DNA of 64,000 nt from Zingiber officinale (taxonomy: Eukaryota; Streptophyta; Magnoliopsida; Zingiberales; Zingiberaceae). The stretch's first letter is position 1. Each line of letters starts with the position of its first letter. The translations under genes were made by a program, and so were the position numbers. Below, piece by piece: positions 11,496-23,582 of this stretch. The notes below the pieces were generated by a model. It saw only the letters and a list, made by a program, of their open reading frames with translations, did no database searches and was not told the DNA's origin. The DNA is taken from positions 83,618,281 through 83,682,280 of the forward strand of contig NC_055999.1 in the NCBI RefSeq assembly GCF_018446385.1. The letters run 5' to 3'.

Positions 11496-12772
11496 TGCAA
11501 GACTTAATGGGTTTGGATGACATGACATAAGGCTGAAATCTAGCTAGGTCTGTTGGACCTAATAGTTGGTGGAAAGTTTAAATTGGTCAAGGAGTGATCC
11601 GATATTTGGTGAGAAATTTGGTTGGGTCCATGAGACTTGAAAATTAACCAAAGTTTAGTTGGGTCTGCTGACATGACAATTAGCAGGAAGACCTAGTGGG
11701 TCAAAGGTGAGTCAAGCGATTCTGCATGGTAAGTAAGGTAAGTCACTAAAGGAGAGTGATTAGTGAGGGCGAGCCCCAATTTAGAACTTTAGGTGCTAGT
11801 CTAGTTTACATCCATTTTAGAATCTTAAACTAAGACCATGACTATATTCTGGTCTTGGAAAGATAAGATCTAATTAATAATACTTTTCTATATTGTGCCA
11901 ACGTTATTTTGCATGTTACACTTTATTTTTTGGATTAATGCATTCTGTAGGGTTGAAGTAGCAAAAATCAGCCTCAGATGAACAATATCCAAGGTGCTTG
12001 AGGTGCCTTAGATCAACGCTTGGAGGCTCCCTAGACTAGTTAGTGGCACCCTCAAGGAGATAAGAGTGGCGGATAAAACTTCATGGCACGGAGGGACCCT
12101 GGAGGCATTGGAGGCACCTCAAAAGCACATTCGAAGCACCTCAAAGAGCTTGGAGGTGCCCAGGCGCGGATAGAAATTGAAGTTGATAGAAATGATCGAG
12201 TCTGAGACTTTGGGGGATCATTTTTGAGACTGGAGGTGCCTCCAAGCTCCTCAGATGAGCTTGGCAGCTCCTCCAACACTCTTTAAAAGAGCTATTTGAC
12301 CAAAACTTAAACATAACTTAATTACGAGCTTCAACGACTCTTCTATTGCTACGCTACTACTCCGAGACATTTGACCACTACCAATAGACTAACACCGACA
12401 TATGAGCTCATTCAGATTATACATTTCTAAAGTTTTGGTAACGATTTAATATTCTTGTACATCTTTCATACTTGCAAAAGGAAAGTGTAGGTTGTTACAC
12501 TTTTTCATTTTTCATAATTATATTCGATTCCCTCTTCTGACGATTCCAGAAGAGGTTTATAGTAGATTACCCATCGATATGATTCAAGGGATCGTGGGTC
12601 TTGGAGTAGAAGTCGCCAAAAGCTCCGAACCAAGTAATTCATTGTGTTCAAATTCTATTTTTCTTTACTTAATTGTTTTTATCTTTCTGGTGCACACTAG
12701 TATTTTAAAAAGATAATCATTTTTAAAATACACATGATTCACCCCCCTCCCCATGTGCGCACCGATCCTACA

Positions 12773-13340
12773 GTAAGTTTCTCTCTTAGTGCTCATCCCA
12801 GATCCCATAGTTAATAGCATCTTCTAGCACTACCATTCTCTCAGTACTCGGTTGGGGTCCTGCGGTTGACGACATCTTTTAATGCTGCATTAATCTCAGA
12901 TAGTTGTTGATTTAATAGAGTAGGCTTGGCTTTAGTTATTCTCTCCCTTTGAAGAGTAGCGTTTAAGGCATTTCTTGCTTGATCTCGCTATTCTGTCAGA
13001 ATCCTGATACAGGATGAGGTCACACTTTGTTTGTGAGCTTGATCAAGAGCCCTATTTAATTTATCACATCAAGATTGGAGAACAAATTTAAGAAATAAAA
13101 TAGGAATAATATATGCAAAAATAATTTAATTAGGTGATAAAAAAGGGGGCAATGAAATTCCCTAGAAATAGAATGAACTTTAGAGATAGAAGATTTTGCA
13201 GAGACAATAAATTCTTAGATGATTCTTCCGAAGGAGAGAGCCTTTTGACACCACCCTTAGAGGGTTTTAATTTTTTATTACGCCAATGGGCCATGACTTC
13301 CAAAGATTTTACCCAAGGCTTAGGGGGTGTTTGTGTCATT
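12773..13340 (-). pseudogene. Unknown transposon-associated coding fragment (N-terminal part)
   Basis: A minus-strand frame starts with ATG at 13339 (MTQTPPKPWVKSLEVMAHWR...). Further downstream another frame gives a coiled-coil-like stretch (ALDQAHKQSVTSS, NQQLSEINAALKDVV) up to the LTR junction at 12773. It may continue at 3273-3034 on the other side of the nest. No known domain is recognised. Confidence 0.3.
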
Positions 13341-13559
13341 CTAGTAAACAGGGAAGAAACAAGTGTATGAGAGGCAAGAGTTAAGGGAAGAAGACGAAGA
13401 GATTATGGTGATGACATATTTATAATGAAAATGTTTTGGTCTTGTCCACTCTTGATGGGGAATAGTATAAGAAATAAAGACGATCATAGGGAAAAGCTGA
13501 AATGTCTTTTCGAAAACGTGGGGAAAATATTGTACCATGGGACAACTGCAATAAAAGAG

Positions 13560-14150
13560 GAAGATTAAGAAAGTAAGAATACATGTTACAACATGGACCT
13601 GACATTGTAGTAGTTATTGTCCAATAGTTACTACAATAGCTGCTACAATGTGCACATTCTACTTTTCCATTTCATGATCGTAGTGACTATCATATACCCT
13701 CCCAACTGTGTAGGATGTAATAAAAATTATGACATTGCTCTTTTGTCGTGCTAGCATGTTGATATGTTAATAGAACGTTATGTTGTTTGTGACTATTGAA
13801 ATTTCAACGTTATGTTAAAAGAATGATTTACACATTGTAGAAGCTACTGTTGGGTAGATGCTATAACAAAGGTGACCACACAAATCTGTCATCCATCAGT
13901 TGATTACAATAATCAATCAGGGGTTTCCAGGCGATGGCTCTGGCTACTATAGCTTGTATTTAACAAATGGTGTGATTATCATGTATTTATGTTACACATT
14001 GTGCTTGAATTATATTCTTATAGTAGCTGATGTAAATGTATTATTAAGCTAATAATTTTTGTAATATCACTTGATTTATGTTGTAGTAGTTACTTGATAG
14101 TAGCTGCTATAATGTTAGTTTTATGTTGTAGCAACTACTGTGAGAAAATA
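13560..14150. repeat. Palindromic GTAGCTGCTACA minisatellite clusters (13.56-14.15 kb)
   Basis: Clusters near 13590-13650, 13836-13870 and 14080-14145 hold AGTAGCTGCTA and TAGCAACTACT type units in both orientations. The rest of the stretch is AT-rich with no credible gene. Confidence 0.7.
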
Positions 14151-14479
14151 ATGCAAGCATCATGTTTAACACAAATAGATAATAATCACACCATCTTTAC
14201 ATACTCGGACTATGTAGCATATAGGTTAATCTCCCTCATAACAAATACATAATAATTACATCATCTGTAGAGTCTTTATCTCTTGTTATTTTCTATCTCT
14301 CTCGCGTACGTTGGTCGGGGCTGGGAGAAGTTTGGGCAATCAATGTCCACAATGTTCTCCATGAGCAATCAGCCTTGATCAACGTACATAGTATTTTAAA
14401 CCCCAAACAACATTGGGTTGATTTTTATCTCCCTTGCGTACTTTGGTCTTGGCTAGAAGAAGTTCATAGAAGTGATCAT

Positions 14480-15600
14480 CCTCTAGCTACTCCATGAGCA
14501 TTCCTCAGGCTCTTTGTTCTTGCCAAAGGATGTTTGGACCTCCTTTGGTGAGAGTTGGAAGAAATTTGTCCAAAGGTACCTATGGCACATGGCTACCACC
14601 TGTCATGTCCGGACAAATGCCAGATCGGAGCAGAATCTCCATAGGGCCACCTAATGATATAGTGCTGCACACAAGGATTGACACTTGTACATTTAAAGCA
14701 CTAGGTTGGTGTATGCGAACACCAACTTTCATCACAATCTCACATGATCTTGGGTACTCACTCAATTGCACAACCAAACTAACATGTGTCACTATCACTA
14801 ACAAATGTCATCATCGTCACCACGAATGAGTGCTCCTTGGCTCTCTGCCTCTGCAAGTTATGCCCGACTAAACTCCATGCTGGAGGTACAACCGAAACCA
14901 ACATCCCATAGCATCCTGTCAACAGTAATGAAGCTAGCTTTCCTCAGCCCAGAGCAGGTCCAAACAACATCGACCATGAAAACAGGAAGCTCCAGCCTCC
15001 ACTCCAAAGCTCCAGTTGACAACCGGTAGTGATTCCACAGCCCAAGAGAGCACCGCAACATCTTCATGGCCTTCTCCCTTCTGGCTCTTCCTTCCTCCAA
15101 CAGAACAGCCGATGATCTTGATTGGGGGTGATTCCATGAGAAGCTCAAAACAAACGATTTAGTCTAGAACCTGTCATAGTCGAGGTTGTGCATCTTCCAA
15201 ACATCAGCTGCCCGCCAAAACAACAACCATTCGCGTCATCCACTAGCATGGTAGAGATATCACTGCACCATCAGAAATCCGCCATTCCTACTCTGTTCAT
15301 ATATCACAGTGAAGCAATAGCAAGGCCCCATGCTCCGGCCACCCCGCTGGCCCTTTAGTGACGGGTGGCTTGATGGTAAGAAGTAGAAAAGGTTAATCTC
15401 CAAAGGTATGTGAGGAGAAGTGTCCTCCATGAACCCCATATTGCGGCAACACCCATTTCCCTCCTTCCTCCAATTTTCGGTAGCCTCCCTCCCCCCTTCT
15501 CGCAATGTCTGCCATGTCGGATCGTCTACCAACTAGCCGCCTGTGCCCTCCCTCTCCATGTGAGCTCCCACTACTAGAAGACGAGATTGTGCACGTGACC
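14480..15600 (-). other. GC-richer, gene-like segment; possibly a captured gene fragment
   Basis: Base composition differs from the AT-rich surroundings, and minus-strand frames of about 60-130 codons are open across the segment with stops between them. Stretches such as LSTGALEWRLELPVFMVDVV (about 14950-15030) look protein-like, but I cannot assign a family. Mutator-like elements often capture such fragments. The alternative is an unrelated host pseudogene. Confidence 0.3.
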
Positions 15601-16219
15601 AGTAGAGCAGGGGAGGCTTCTTCCTTGGCTATGTAGCTCCGGTGTTGGTTGGAGGTTGGTTGTATAGAATGGTGTTCGCAGTAAAGATATTTCTTTCTGA
15701 ACCCAAATTGGCTATGTACAACCATATGAAAGCTTATAATACACCGTGAAAGGCAACATGATCGCATTGTATTCTCACTTTTCAAGGAAGACACACTACC
15801 AAATTTTGGATAAAGACAGTGGATGTCATGAAAGGAATGATAAGGTGGTGTCGGGAAGATAGCGTCATAGTTATGCTACTCATTTACCTTTAGATATTAT
15901 GAAAGTATTGACGAAGACAATAAGGAGGCTCCCTCTGCGACACCATCAATTTTATAGGAAAACATAGTGCTATTTAATCTGGGAATAGAAGGTGTATCAT
16001 GCATTCACAGTTGTCCATTTGACAATGTCAGATTTTACCTATGTTGATGGGTCATAGTTTATGATAGGTATGAGTGGTCATTGTATGAACATGACAGATC
16101 AATGTAGGAGTAGGTAGGTTACCATTAATTAAATGATGAGTCATCATAAATTCATTATTTAAAATCAATTGGTCATTCAATTATTAGAGTTTAGGACTTG
16201 TTAACTGCATTGGCATTAA

Positions 16220-16435
16220 CTGATACAATGTATAGCAGCTACTGCGCACTAGCTGCTACACGTTGTAGTTGTAGCAGATAATTAGTAGTAACTGCTACAA
16301 TGTGTAGCAACTACTCGGAAGTAGCTACTACGTGCAGCACTAAATGCTACATGTTATGGCAGCTACTCAAGAGTAGCTGCTACATTGTGTAACAACTACT
16401 ATCGAGTAGCTGCTACAACGTGCACCAACTTGACA
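16220..16435. repeat. Main cluster of the palindromic GTAGCTGCTACA minisatellite
   Basis: About ten units alternate between TGTAGCAGCTACT and AGTAGCTGCTACA orientation with short ACG or ATG spacers. This makes a row of potential hairpins. Related clusters occur at 2887-2995, 13560-14145, 17520-17580, 20168-20330, 20720-20805 and 24466-24535. Confidence 0.85.
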
Positions 16436-16829
16436 ATACATTTACAATAGTTATACAATTGATCTAAATTTTTGGTGTATGCAATACATTTACATCAGTT
16501 GTACAATAGATTTACATCAGCTTGATAATTTACAACAGTTTTACAATACATTTACACTAGCTTGATAAAAATTTATTGGTCAAAATTGACATTAGTTTTA
16601 TAATAAATTTACACTAGCTTTTCAGTAACCCAATATGAAAACTAAATTCTCTCATCCTAGTTTGTTCAAAAATTTAGGTTTTTGGTACATTAAACTCTTG
16701 GCATACTACATAACAAAAAATACACAATCTAACCTAAAATTTATAGTTTTTTTGGACTGTTAATTTAATTGCAAACAGGAAAATGATAATGCAACATATA
16801 CTTACAATTTTACTTGTGTTGGACCCAGG

Positions 16830-17490
16830 ATTATAGATATGTCAAATTCTCTCAACATTAACAATTGTAGCCTTGGATACCAGATATTGTAGTAAGATTC
16901 ATGCATGTTCCTAAAAAAGTTCACCTGTATATGAATGAAGTTTGTTAGCAATACACACTAAAAGCCGATATGTATAGAATTCTTCAACATGATAGGTACT
17001 TACAGAATTATGAAACTTAGAAGTATACTGTTCTAAGGCTCCAAGGGAATTATAATGCATATATTGAGCTTTTTACATATATCTATAATCAGTAGGTGTC
17101 GGTGATCATCTGAGTTATTTAATGGACAAAATATATATCTGATTGGGTCATTGTCAGTGTTTGATGATAGACTGAATATCTCATACAACATTATTCCAAA
17201 CAAATCCTATGCAAGGAGACAAATATTGTAAGAGGAATATATGGAGAGAAAAAAACTCGATAGTAGCAGTTGGTGTTATACTTATAACAAAACTAGCAAC
17301 ACAAAATATAGATGGTCAATATGGTATGCTAAATGTTTTGCCTTCCTCTACAATGATTGCAAAATATACATTTATGCAATCACCATCTGTGAATATAGTC
17401 CAATAAAAAATAGTCATGAAAAATTGCATATTCAATATAAACATTCCATTGGACCATATTGGCTTTATTGTAACCCTACATAAACAAAAA
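16830..17490 (-). pseudogene. Ulp1-like (C48) cysteine protease relic
   Basis: Minus-strand frames contain WTIFTDGDCINVYFAII (about 17350-17400), like the (W)L.D..IN.YF entry motif of Ulp1 proteases. DDHRHLLIIDICKK (about 17075-17115) matches the catalytic-His HWHLLVID segment with W changed to R. SLGALEQY (about 17020-17045) matches the following YDSL block. A possible splice donor follows, then a VNFFRNMHESYYNIWYPRL segment near 16880-16925. Stops and frameshifts make it dead. Ulp1-like genes are commonly carried by plant Mutator-like (Kaonashi-type) elements, which fits the MULE relic at the left. I saw no DCG cysteine block. Confidence 0.5.
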
Positions 17491-17959
17491 ATAAAACATA
17501 TCCATAAAATATATTTTACGACATTAGCAACTATTGTTATAACTGCTACAATTGTAGCAACTACGGAAATTGTGTGTTATAACAACTTCTAATTATGCAT
17601 GGTTGAATTTATACAATATTATGAAATGTATGTTTGACAATACAATAAAAATCTAATTTCAAAGTAATTTATCCTTATGTTCATAATACAATTATTGAAA
17701 TTATCAATCATATCTTTGCATTACAATAAATATGTAACTAAAGTACCACTTAATTCAATTTAGCTGACTCCGTTTTAATAATGCCTCTGCTATTACATCA
17801 TCTTTATTTTTCTTAAAATATGACTTCGCTTGCTGAATAAATACATGGACAAAAGTTTTCTCTATAAGTAATTAAATGTCATATAGGAATAAAAGACAAA
17901 ACAATTAACCAACCTAAACCATACCTTCATAATTTTATATTTCTATTAGACAAGCGCAT

Positions 17960-18780
17960 ACAAGAGTTTAGATAATGAAGATGTGACAGGTACTTCTATA
18001 GATGAGATAGGGGCTTCTTGAACTTTAACAGACTGCTCAATAATTTTCTCTCCTTTGGGCATCTTTGACTTATTCTTATCTTGGAAATTTACTTTTTTTT
18101 TTCTCTGGGGCACATGCACTCCCTCAATTTCTTTAATAGGTAAGGGTGTGATTCTCTTTGTAGAGTCCTCTTTACCCTTGTCATTGGCTGATTATGATTA
18201 GTAGTTGTTGTCTCTTTATCCTTGGCAAACAACTAACTTTGAAAATCTTTAATTTTTCTCTCTTGTTCTGCTATAATTTTATCTTTTATAGATAAAATTC
18301 TGTCCTTTTCTTCAATTATTTTGTATTTCATAGCAATTGTAATTTTCGAATCAATGACACTATTTTTAATTACATCAGTTAGGTCGCTAATTTGGATCTC
18401 CATCACAGCATGGAACTGGACCTTAATAACTAGAGACTTCAAATGAACATTTTTGGACTCCCTTTCTTGGCAAAATATACAAGACTCTTTCTCCTAAACA
18501 CCTTTTGCAACATATTCCTGAGTTTCCGCTTGCTGTTTAGAAAATTGCTCAGGAACTTGTTCAAGAATTTCCTCAGAAACTAGTTCTTTAAATCCTTCAA
18601 TGATTTATTGATTTATATGCTCTACAACATCTTCTAAGGAATCATATGAGAGTGGATGTGTCTCTAGATATGATGGACTTAAATGAACAATTATTTGGCC
18701 TGCAAGTAGTTCTACAAACCTAGACTTTATTATCTCCACACAGGAGGTTGACCACTTCCATCTGCATATTCTTGGATGAC
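17960..18780 (-). pseudogene. Coiled-coil coding fragment, probably of the same decayed transposon
   Basis: The minus strand has a charged, heptad-like stretch (KYKIIEEKDRILSIKDKIIA, about 18240-18340) and Glu/Lys-rich frames on both sides, broken by stops. It lies upstream of the Ulp1-like relic in the same orientation and could be its N-terminal part. No family is recognised. Confidence 0.3.
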
Positions 18781-18869
18781 ATGTTATCTGTAAGGCTCCA
18801 TTATTTTGACATGTTCACACATCCACACCTGCAATATAATAACAATGGTTAAATTTATAATTCTATGCC

Positions 18870-19973
18870 GGAATCAAATTTCCGGAATAAAATTTTTTAA
18901 TTTTATAACCAACCTGCAGTAAAAATTTCCGGAAACAAATAAGGAAGTTTTAATTTTATGTTTAAAACTTGCCTTGTTTAGTGCACATGATGTGGTCGGC
19001 CATTGAAAGATTAAAATGAAGTTTTAATTAAATTTTCCTTTTTAGTCATTAGCAAGGAAAATAAGGAAGTTTTAATTATGTTTAAAACTTTCCTTATTTA
19101 CCATGACCAAGGATTATAAAAGAGAAGGAGGGGTTGCCCCATGAAAAAACACATCTATTATTCCTCTCCTTTCTTCCTTGGTGGCCGGCGACATCTCATC
19201 TCTAGGAGTTGTTTGTGGTCGGATCTTGTTAGAGGAAGAAGGAGAGATAGGAGACATTGTTTCTTAGCATCCCTTGGAACTTGGTTGATGGCCAAAGTTC
19301 TTTATCTCTAGGAGATTGTTGGTGGCCGAAACTTGCAAGGAGACGAAGGAGGCTTGGGTGGATTCTCTTCTTGGTAGATCGTCGCCCACACGATGTTCGA
19401 GATAAGAAGAGGAATACGATAAAAGATCGTAAGGTCTATAAGCTACAAAAGGTATAACTAGTTTTATTTCCGCATCATAACTAGTTCATCTTTTGTATGA
19501 ATTTTGAAATACCAAACACAAGAGGCTAACGATTCTAGGTTTCAGATTTATGATTCGATTTTATGTTTCTTTTGTTTTTCGATCTTGTGATTCGATTAAT
19601 GGTTAAACCTAGGGTTATTGTAAGGAGATTAAATATTGAATTTCGTTGAAAGGTTTTGTCTAGGAAGTGGTGGATGATCTCATACCCAAGAGGCCTAGTG
19701 CCTCGCCATGTTTAACCTGGAAGCCGATCTATGAAATAAATATTTAATCAAATTTGTAACATGAGTGAATTTAGATTAATAATGTTAAACATCGTTTGCG
19801 ATCCAAGTTTAAACCTCTAAGAACAGATAAGTTGAATTTGGAATCAATAATGTTCTATTTGTGATTGCAAATTTAATTTCTAAATAACACAATAGGTTGT
19901 TAGGAAAGGTTCGGGACTTGTACAAAATTTTTGTACAAGGGAACCGATACGATATTCCGAGTAGCAACCAACA
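18870..19973 (+). mobile_element. LTR copy (same family as 62531-64000, opposite orientation)
   Basis: The right end ...CGAGTAGCAACCAACA and long internal blocks (GGCTAACGATTCTAGGTTTC, AGGAAGTGGTGGATGATCTC, AAGAGGCCTAGTGCCTCGCC) match the reverse complement of 62531-63200. The left boundary is uncertain. This copy is shorter on the left, where the other has extra AAGGAAGTTTTAATT repeats. There is no coding content. It is probably a solo or truncated LTR. Confidence 0.7.
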
Positions 19974-20167
19974 GTTTATTTCTACTAATGATATAAAAGG
20001 CTTGAACTAAGGGTAATTACTTTTCCATTACATTTTCTTATGATGTGTACGGGAAGCGAAAGTCCTCTGGCTCACCATTTAATACTGTCAAACAAATACA
20101 TCAGATCTTAGTGATAATCTTGATGATACATTACAATGTTAGTTTTCAACCATAATATGATGCATTA

Positions 20168-20805
20168 AATGTCTAGTAGCTACTACAAAATGGCTATTGA
20201 TCGCGTTGTAGCAGTTACGGTCAAGTAGCTCCTACAACGTGACAACAAATAGGGTTTAACCACATTATAGTAGTCAATAGGATTTAACCACGTTGTAGAA
20301 GTTATTGTCAAGTACTACTACAATGTTATAACCTTTTTTTAAAACTCTATTCCCTGAAAGTATAACTTCAAAGTGAAGACTTATAATCAATTAACACCAT
20401 TATAGAAGCTAGGAGAAGAATCAAAACTCTAAAAAATCCTAATAAATCAAAACCCTAAACAATGGAAGAAGAATCAAAACACTAAACCCTAATAAAATAC
20501 TTACAATAAAGGTGAAGCTTCGGAGGAGAAAACCAACCATCGCGGAGAGGTTGATAGATGAGGATAGATGTCGTGAAGAAAACGAGGCGTCATGGTGAGC
20601 TACTTCCAAGGAGGATGGTTCGAAGTGTTTGTTCACTTGGTTTAGGGATTATCACTTGCCATCACGTTGGGAACCATAAGGGAAAAGAGTCATTACATAA
20701 TATACTTTCATTTACATATAATAGTAGCTATTGTCGAGTATTTGCTACAACGTGTAACAGTTACTGTCGAGTAGTTGCTACTGTCTGTAGTAGTTACAAC
20801 TTGAA
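20168..20805. repeat. Minisatellite clusters and second copy of the transposon 3' module
   Basis: 20168-20330 and 20720-20805 carry the palindromic GTAGCAGTTAC/GTAGTTGCTAC units. 20640-20880 is homologous to 2820-3060. Confidence 0.6.
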
Positions 20806-20878
20806 TCATAATATATTAAAATGAATCAAACATGTGAACTATAATACTGGCTAGAAACAATAATAATAAGATAAATTT

Positions 20879-23582
20879 TGTAAAATACCGGAAAATAGGC
20901 GAATATTAATAAGGGATTTTTCTGGAATTTTTGGAAATTTTTCAGGAATTTTTCGGAGCTCGTACGAATGAGTTAACGGGGATGAAAACGGGGCCCGGAA
21001 AAAAAATCTGTTTAGGCTACCCTATTTAAGCGAGGAGAAGATTATATTTATATAATCTTTTTCCTTTTATTTTCTTATTCCTTTTTATTTACATTTGTCG
21101 CCGTTTTTCTTCTTTGCCGAGCCGTGCCCGCGCGCCCTCTTTTCTCCCCGACGCCGCCGATCTCGTCCGAGCCCTAACCGCCGGGCCGGCGGTTTTCCTC
21201 CTCTCCTCCTACTTCATCCTCCCTTCCACTTCTTCTTCTTCTCCCTCCGGCGACGCCGCACGAGCACAATCGAACCGGACTATCTCCTTGCCCTAATCTG
21301 CCGCCGGCTGAGTTCCTGCTACCTTTTTCCTCTAGCCGACGCCAGCCACTTGAGTAGCGCCGGCCACCCCCGATCGCCGGCACTCGAGTACCACTGTTTG
21401 GGTTCTTCTGTGCCCTAGCTTCTGCCGCCGACGACGAGAGCCACTGCCGAGTCCTTCCCTGTGCCCTAGCCGACACTTGCTCCCGAGCCACTTCGACCAC
21501 CCCGACTGTTGACCGAGCAGCACCGCTGTAAATCCTTTCCGGCACCTCTATCCTTCCGAGCAGTGCAGAGCTTGGATGTTCTTCTCTGTTATTGATCAAT
21601 CCTTCTTTGTGGTGGATCAACAAGCACAACTATGAGTTAGGTAAGGATTTTTGTTAAGGTCAACAGTGATATGGATTTAGGTATACTACTATAAGGTTTT
21701 CTACTAAGTTGGATTTGGAATTTGTTTTCCAATTGGCAGCGAACGGTCTGAAGTTGCTGGATTCCGGTCTTTCCGTTGTGAATCGGATCAGTTGCCATCA
21801 CAGACGACTGAAGGAGAGTTAGAGGTAAGGATTATGGTTTTGATATTTGTGGTAGATTATTGCTAGTTGAGTTAGTAATAATTAATAATTTAGGTTCGGA
21901 AGTTATGTAATGGTGTAATTGGGGTTCATGAAACTAACCCAAACTAGTCAGTGGATTAGAAATTAGTTTAGCTATTTGTTTATAATTAAATTAGCTAAAC
22001 TGTGCGATTTAACACAGGACTTTGACGCGAGACGAGTATCTCGGAGTCAGATCGGACCTTTCTATTTTCGGAGGCGGGTACTTTGACTTATGTCTTTTGA
22101 TATGCATGATAATATGTTTAACATATAACAATAATTGTGTTATCTGTTTGTTTCAGTTGGTCGCTACATGATTAGTTACATGTTTGTTTGTTTATTTATG
22201 CTGCACTGCATGATATCTACCTGATCACATATGCTTTAGGTAGTGAACCAACCACATGCTATGATATGTTCTGGATCTAGGGTTTATTTGATACCCTATT
22301 TTATTGGTGTACCTTTTATTTGATACTTCTTCCAGTGGTACACACTTGTATCTAGTTATATGGACTATGCCATGTTTTTAGTGACATGCATCATGATTGC
22401 ATGCTGTGCGATTGTCGGCTCCACTTTGGTTGAGTACATTGCCAGTTACATGTACTGCACACACCACCCATGGATTAGTTGTATATCTGGCTGGAGTGTG
22501 GCGGTTCTGCTGTTTGGCTCCGTTGGTCTGAGGACTCAGCGTGGTGGCCGGCAGTCAGTTCCGCTCTGTTTGGCTCCGCTGGCATTTAGTGTAGCAGCGT
22601 AGTAGCCGGCAGATGGTGGACTTTGTTTGGCTCCGTTGGTCAAATGACTCAGCGTGGTAGCCGGCAGAGATATCCTCCCCGTCATTATGTACCGGGAGAT
22701 GAGAGCATTGAGCTCCCCCATTTATGATTTGGGGACAGAGGACAGGAGTACTCCGATAGCATTCCGTCCACTCAATCACTGTCAGGAGCAGTGATGTCCG
22801 AGTGCACGGTCACCATATGCATTTATTGCATTTTATTGTTTGTGATTGTTGCACTTATATGCTGCATTTGTATGGATGCATTTGATTGACATGCATATAG
22901 GATTATGATTTTCTCCGGTCTGGCGACCTGTTACCTTTGTACCTTGATTCCGGTTAGTACAGTTATCTCCTGATTTCATTTCAGTTGCATTTATTCCTTC
23001 TCGTATTCAGGAGACTGTACGCATGATTAGTGTTATCTATTATTTGTTTTATTATGCATATCAGTTGTACCTGCTGAGTGTTGGACTCACCCCGCCTCCA
23101 TTGTTGATATTTTCAGGTTGAGGCTGTCCGGAGCAGTTCCAGTCGCTGGCCCCCCATCTGCACGTAGAGCTAGTTCTCTACTAGATCATTATTTGTTTTA
23201 TTTTGGCCTTTTTCTTTATCAGACTTTGATTTAGTATTGTCTTTGGATTTTTCCTATGGATATTGTATGGAGTGATACCTTTTGATGGATTTTTGATATG
23301 ATATTGGATTTCATTCTACTACGTGCCTGCCTGGACGGCAGAAGAGGTGAGTTCGTTGGATTTGAGCTTTACGAGTGTAGTGGAGTAGGGTGGATTTTGA
23401 GTCAGAATCCTATTGTTATGGATATCTTTATTAACTGCGTGGTGTTTGTCTTTATTTTTTTTTATCATTCCAGCCGCCTGTGGCTGATGTATATGTGATA
23501 TGTAGAAAGTTTCATATTGTCCGCCGTACAGGGGAGATGCTGCCGAAATTTCTTTGGACAGAGACTCCTCTGGGGCGTGACA
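20879..23582 (+). mobile_element. Solo LTR of a Ty3/gypsy-type retrotransposon; TSD AATTT
   Basis: A 2704-bp insertion runs from TGTAAAATACCGG to GGGGCGTGACA, with AATTT on both sides (20874-20878, 23583-23587). A GC-rich segment (about 21100-21560) looks coding in several frames, but no domain is present and it is probably a transcribed leader. A TATTTAAG TATA-like box sits near 21023. A threefold repeat lies at 22512-22675. Confidence 0.88.
22512..22675. repeat. Threefold tandem repeat (about 55-60 bp) in the LTR
   Basis: TTTGGCTCCGTTGGTC ... GTGGTAGCCGGCAG recurs three times, starting near 22513, 22567 and 22627. Confidence 0.85.

Larger units (their letters stand above)
3274..12772 (+). 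mobile_element. Solo LTR (same family as the 42.9-kb element), split by a nested insertion; TSD GTAAG
   Basis: The two halves (3274-3375 and 11496-12772) together resemble the LTR at 42911-43980. The left end has TGTTAGTGCAGTTAGCACCA and the GATGAATGACAAAT signature. The right half has the GTAAGTAAGGTAAGTCACT core, the TCTTGGAAAGA segment and a CACCCCCCT...GATCCTACA end. The exact 5-bp duplication GTAAG flanks it (3269-3273 and 12773-12777). There is no internal coding of this family, so it is a solo LTR. It is much more diverged than the 42.9-kb copies and therefore older. Its U3 holds GAGGTGCC/GGAGGCACC arrays (about 11990-12260) that correspond to the GGCGCC arrays of the younger copies. 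Confidence 0.85.

Noticed and set aside
16220-16435. CRISPR-like array
   Set aside because: Units are palindromic and touch each other without unique spacers, and the DNA is plant nuclear.
21095-21629. GC-rich open frames of 60-150 codons on both strands
   Set aside because: They lie inside a solo LTR with an exact AATTT duplication, are low-complexity Arg/Ser/Pro-rich and have no domain.
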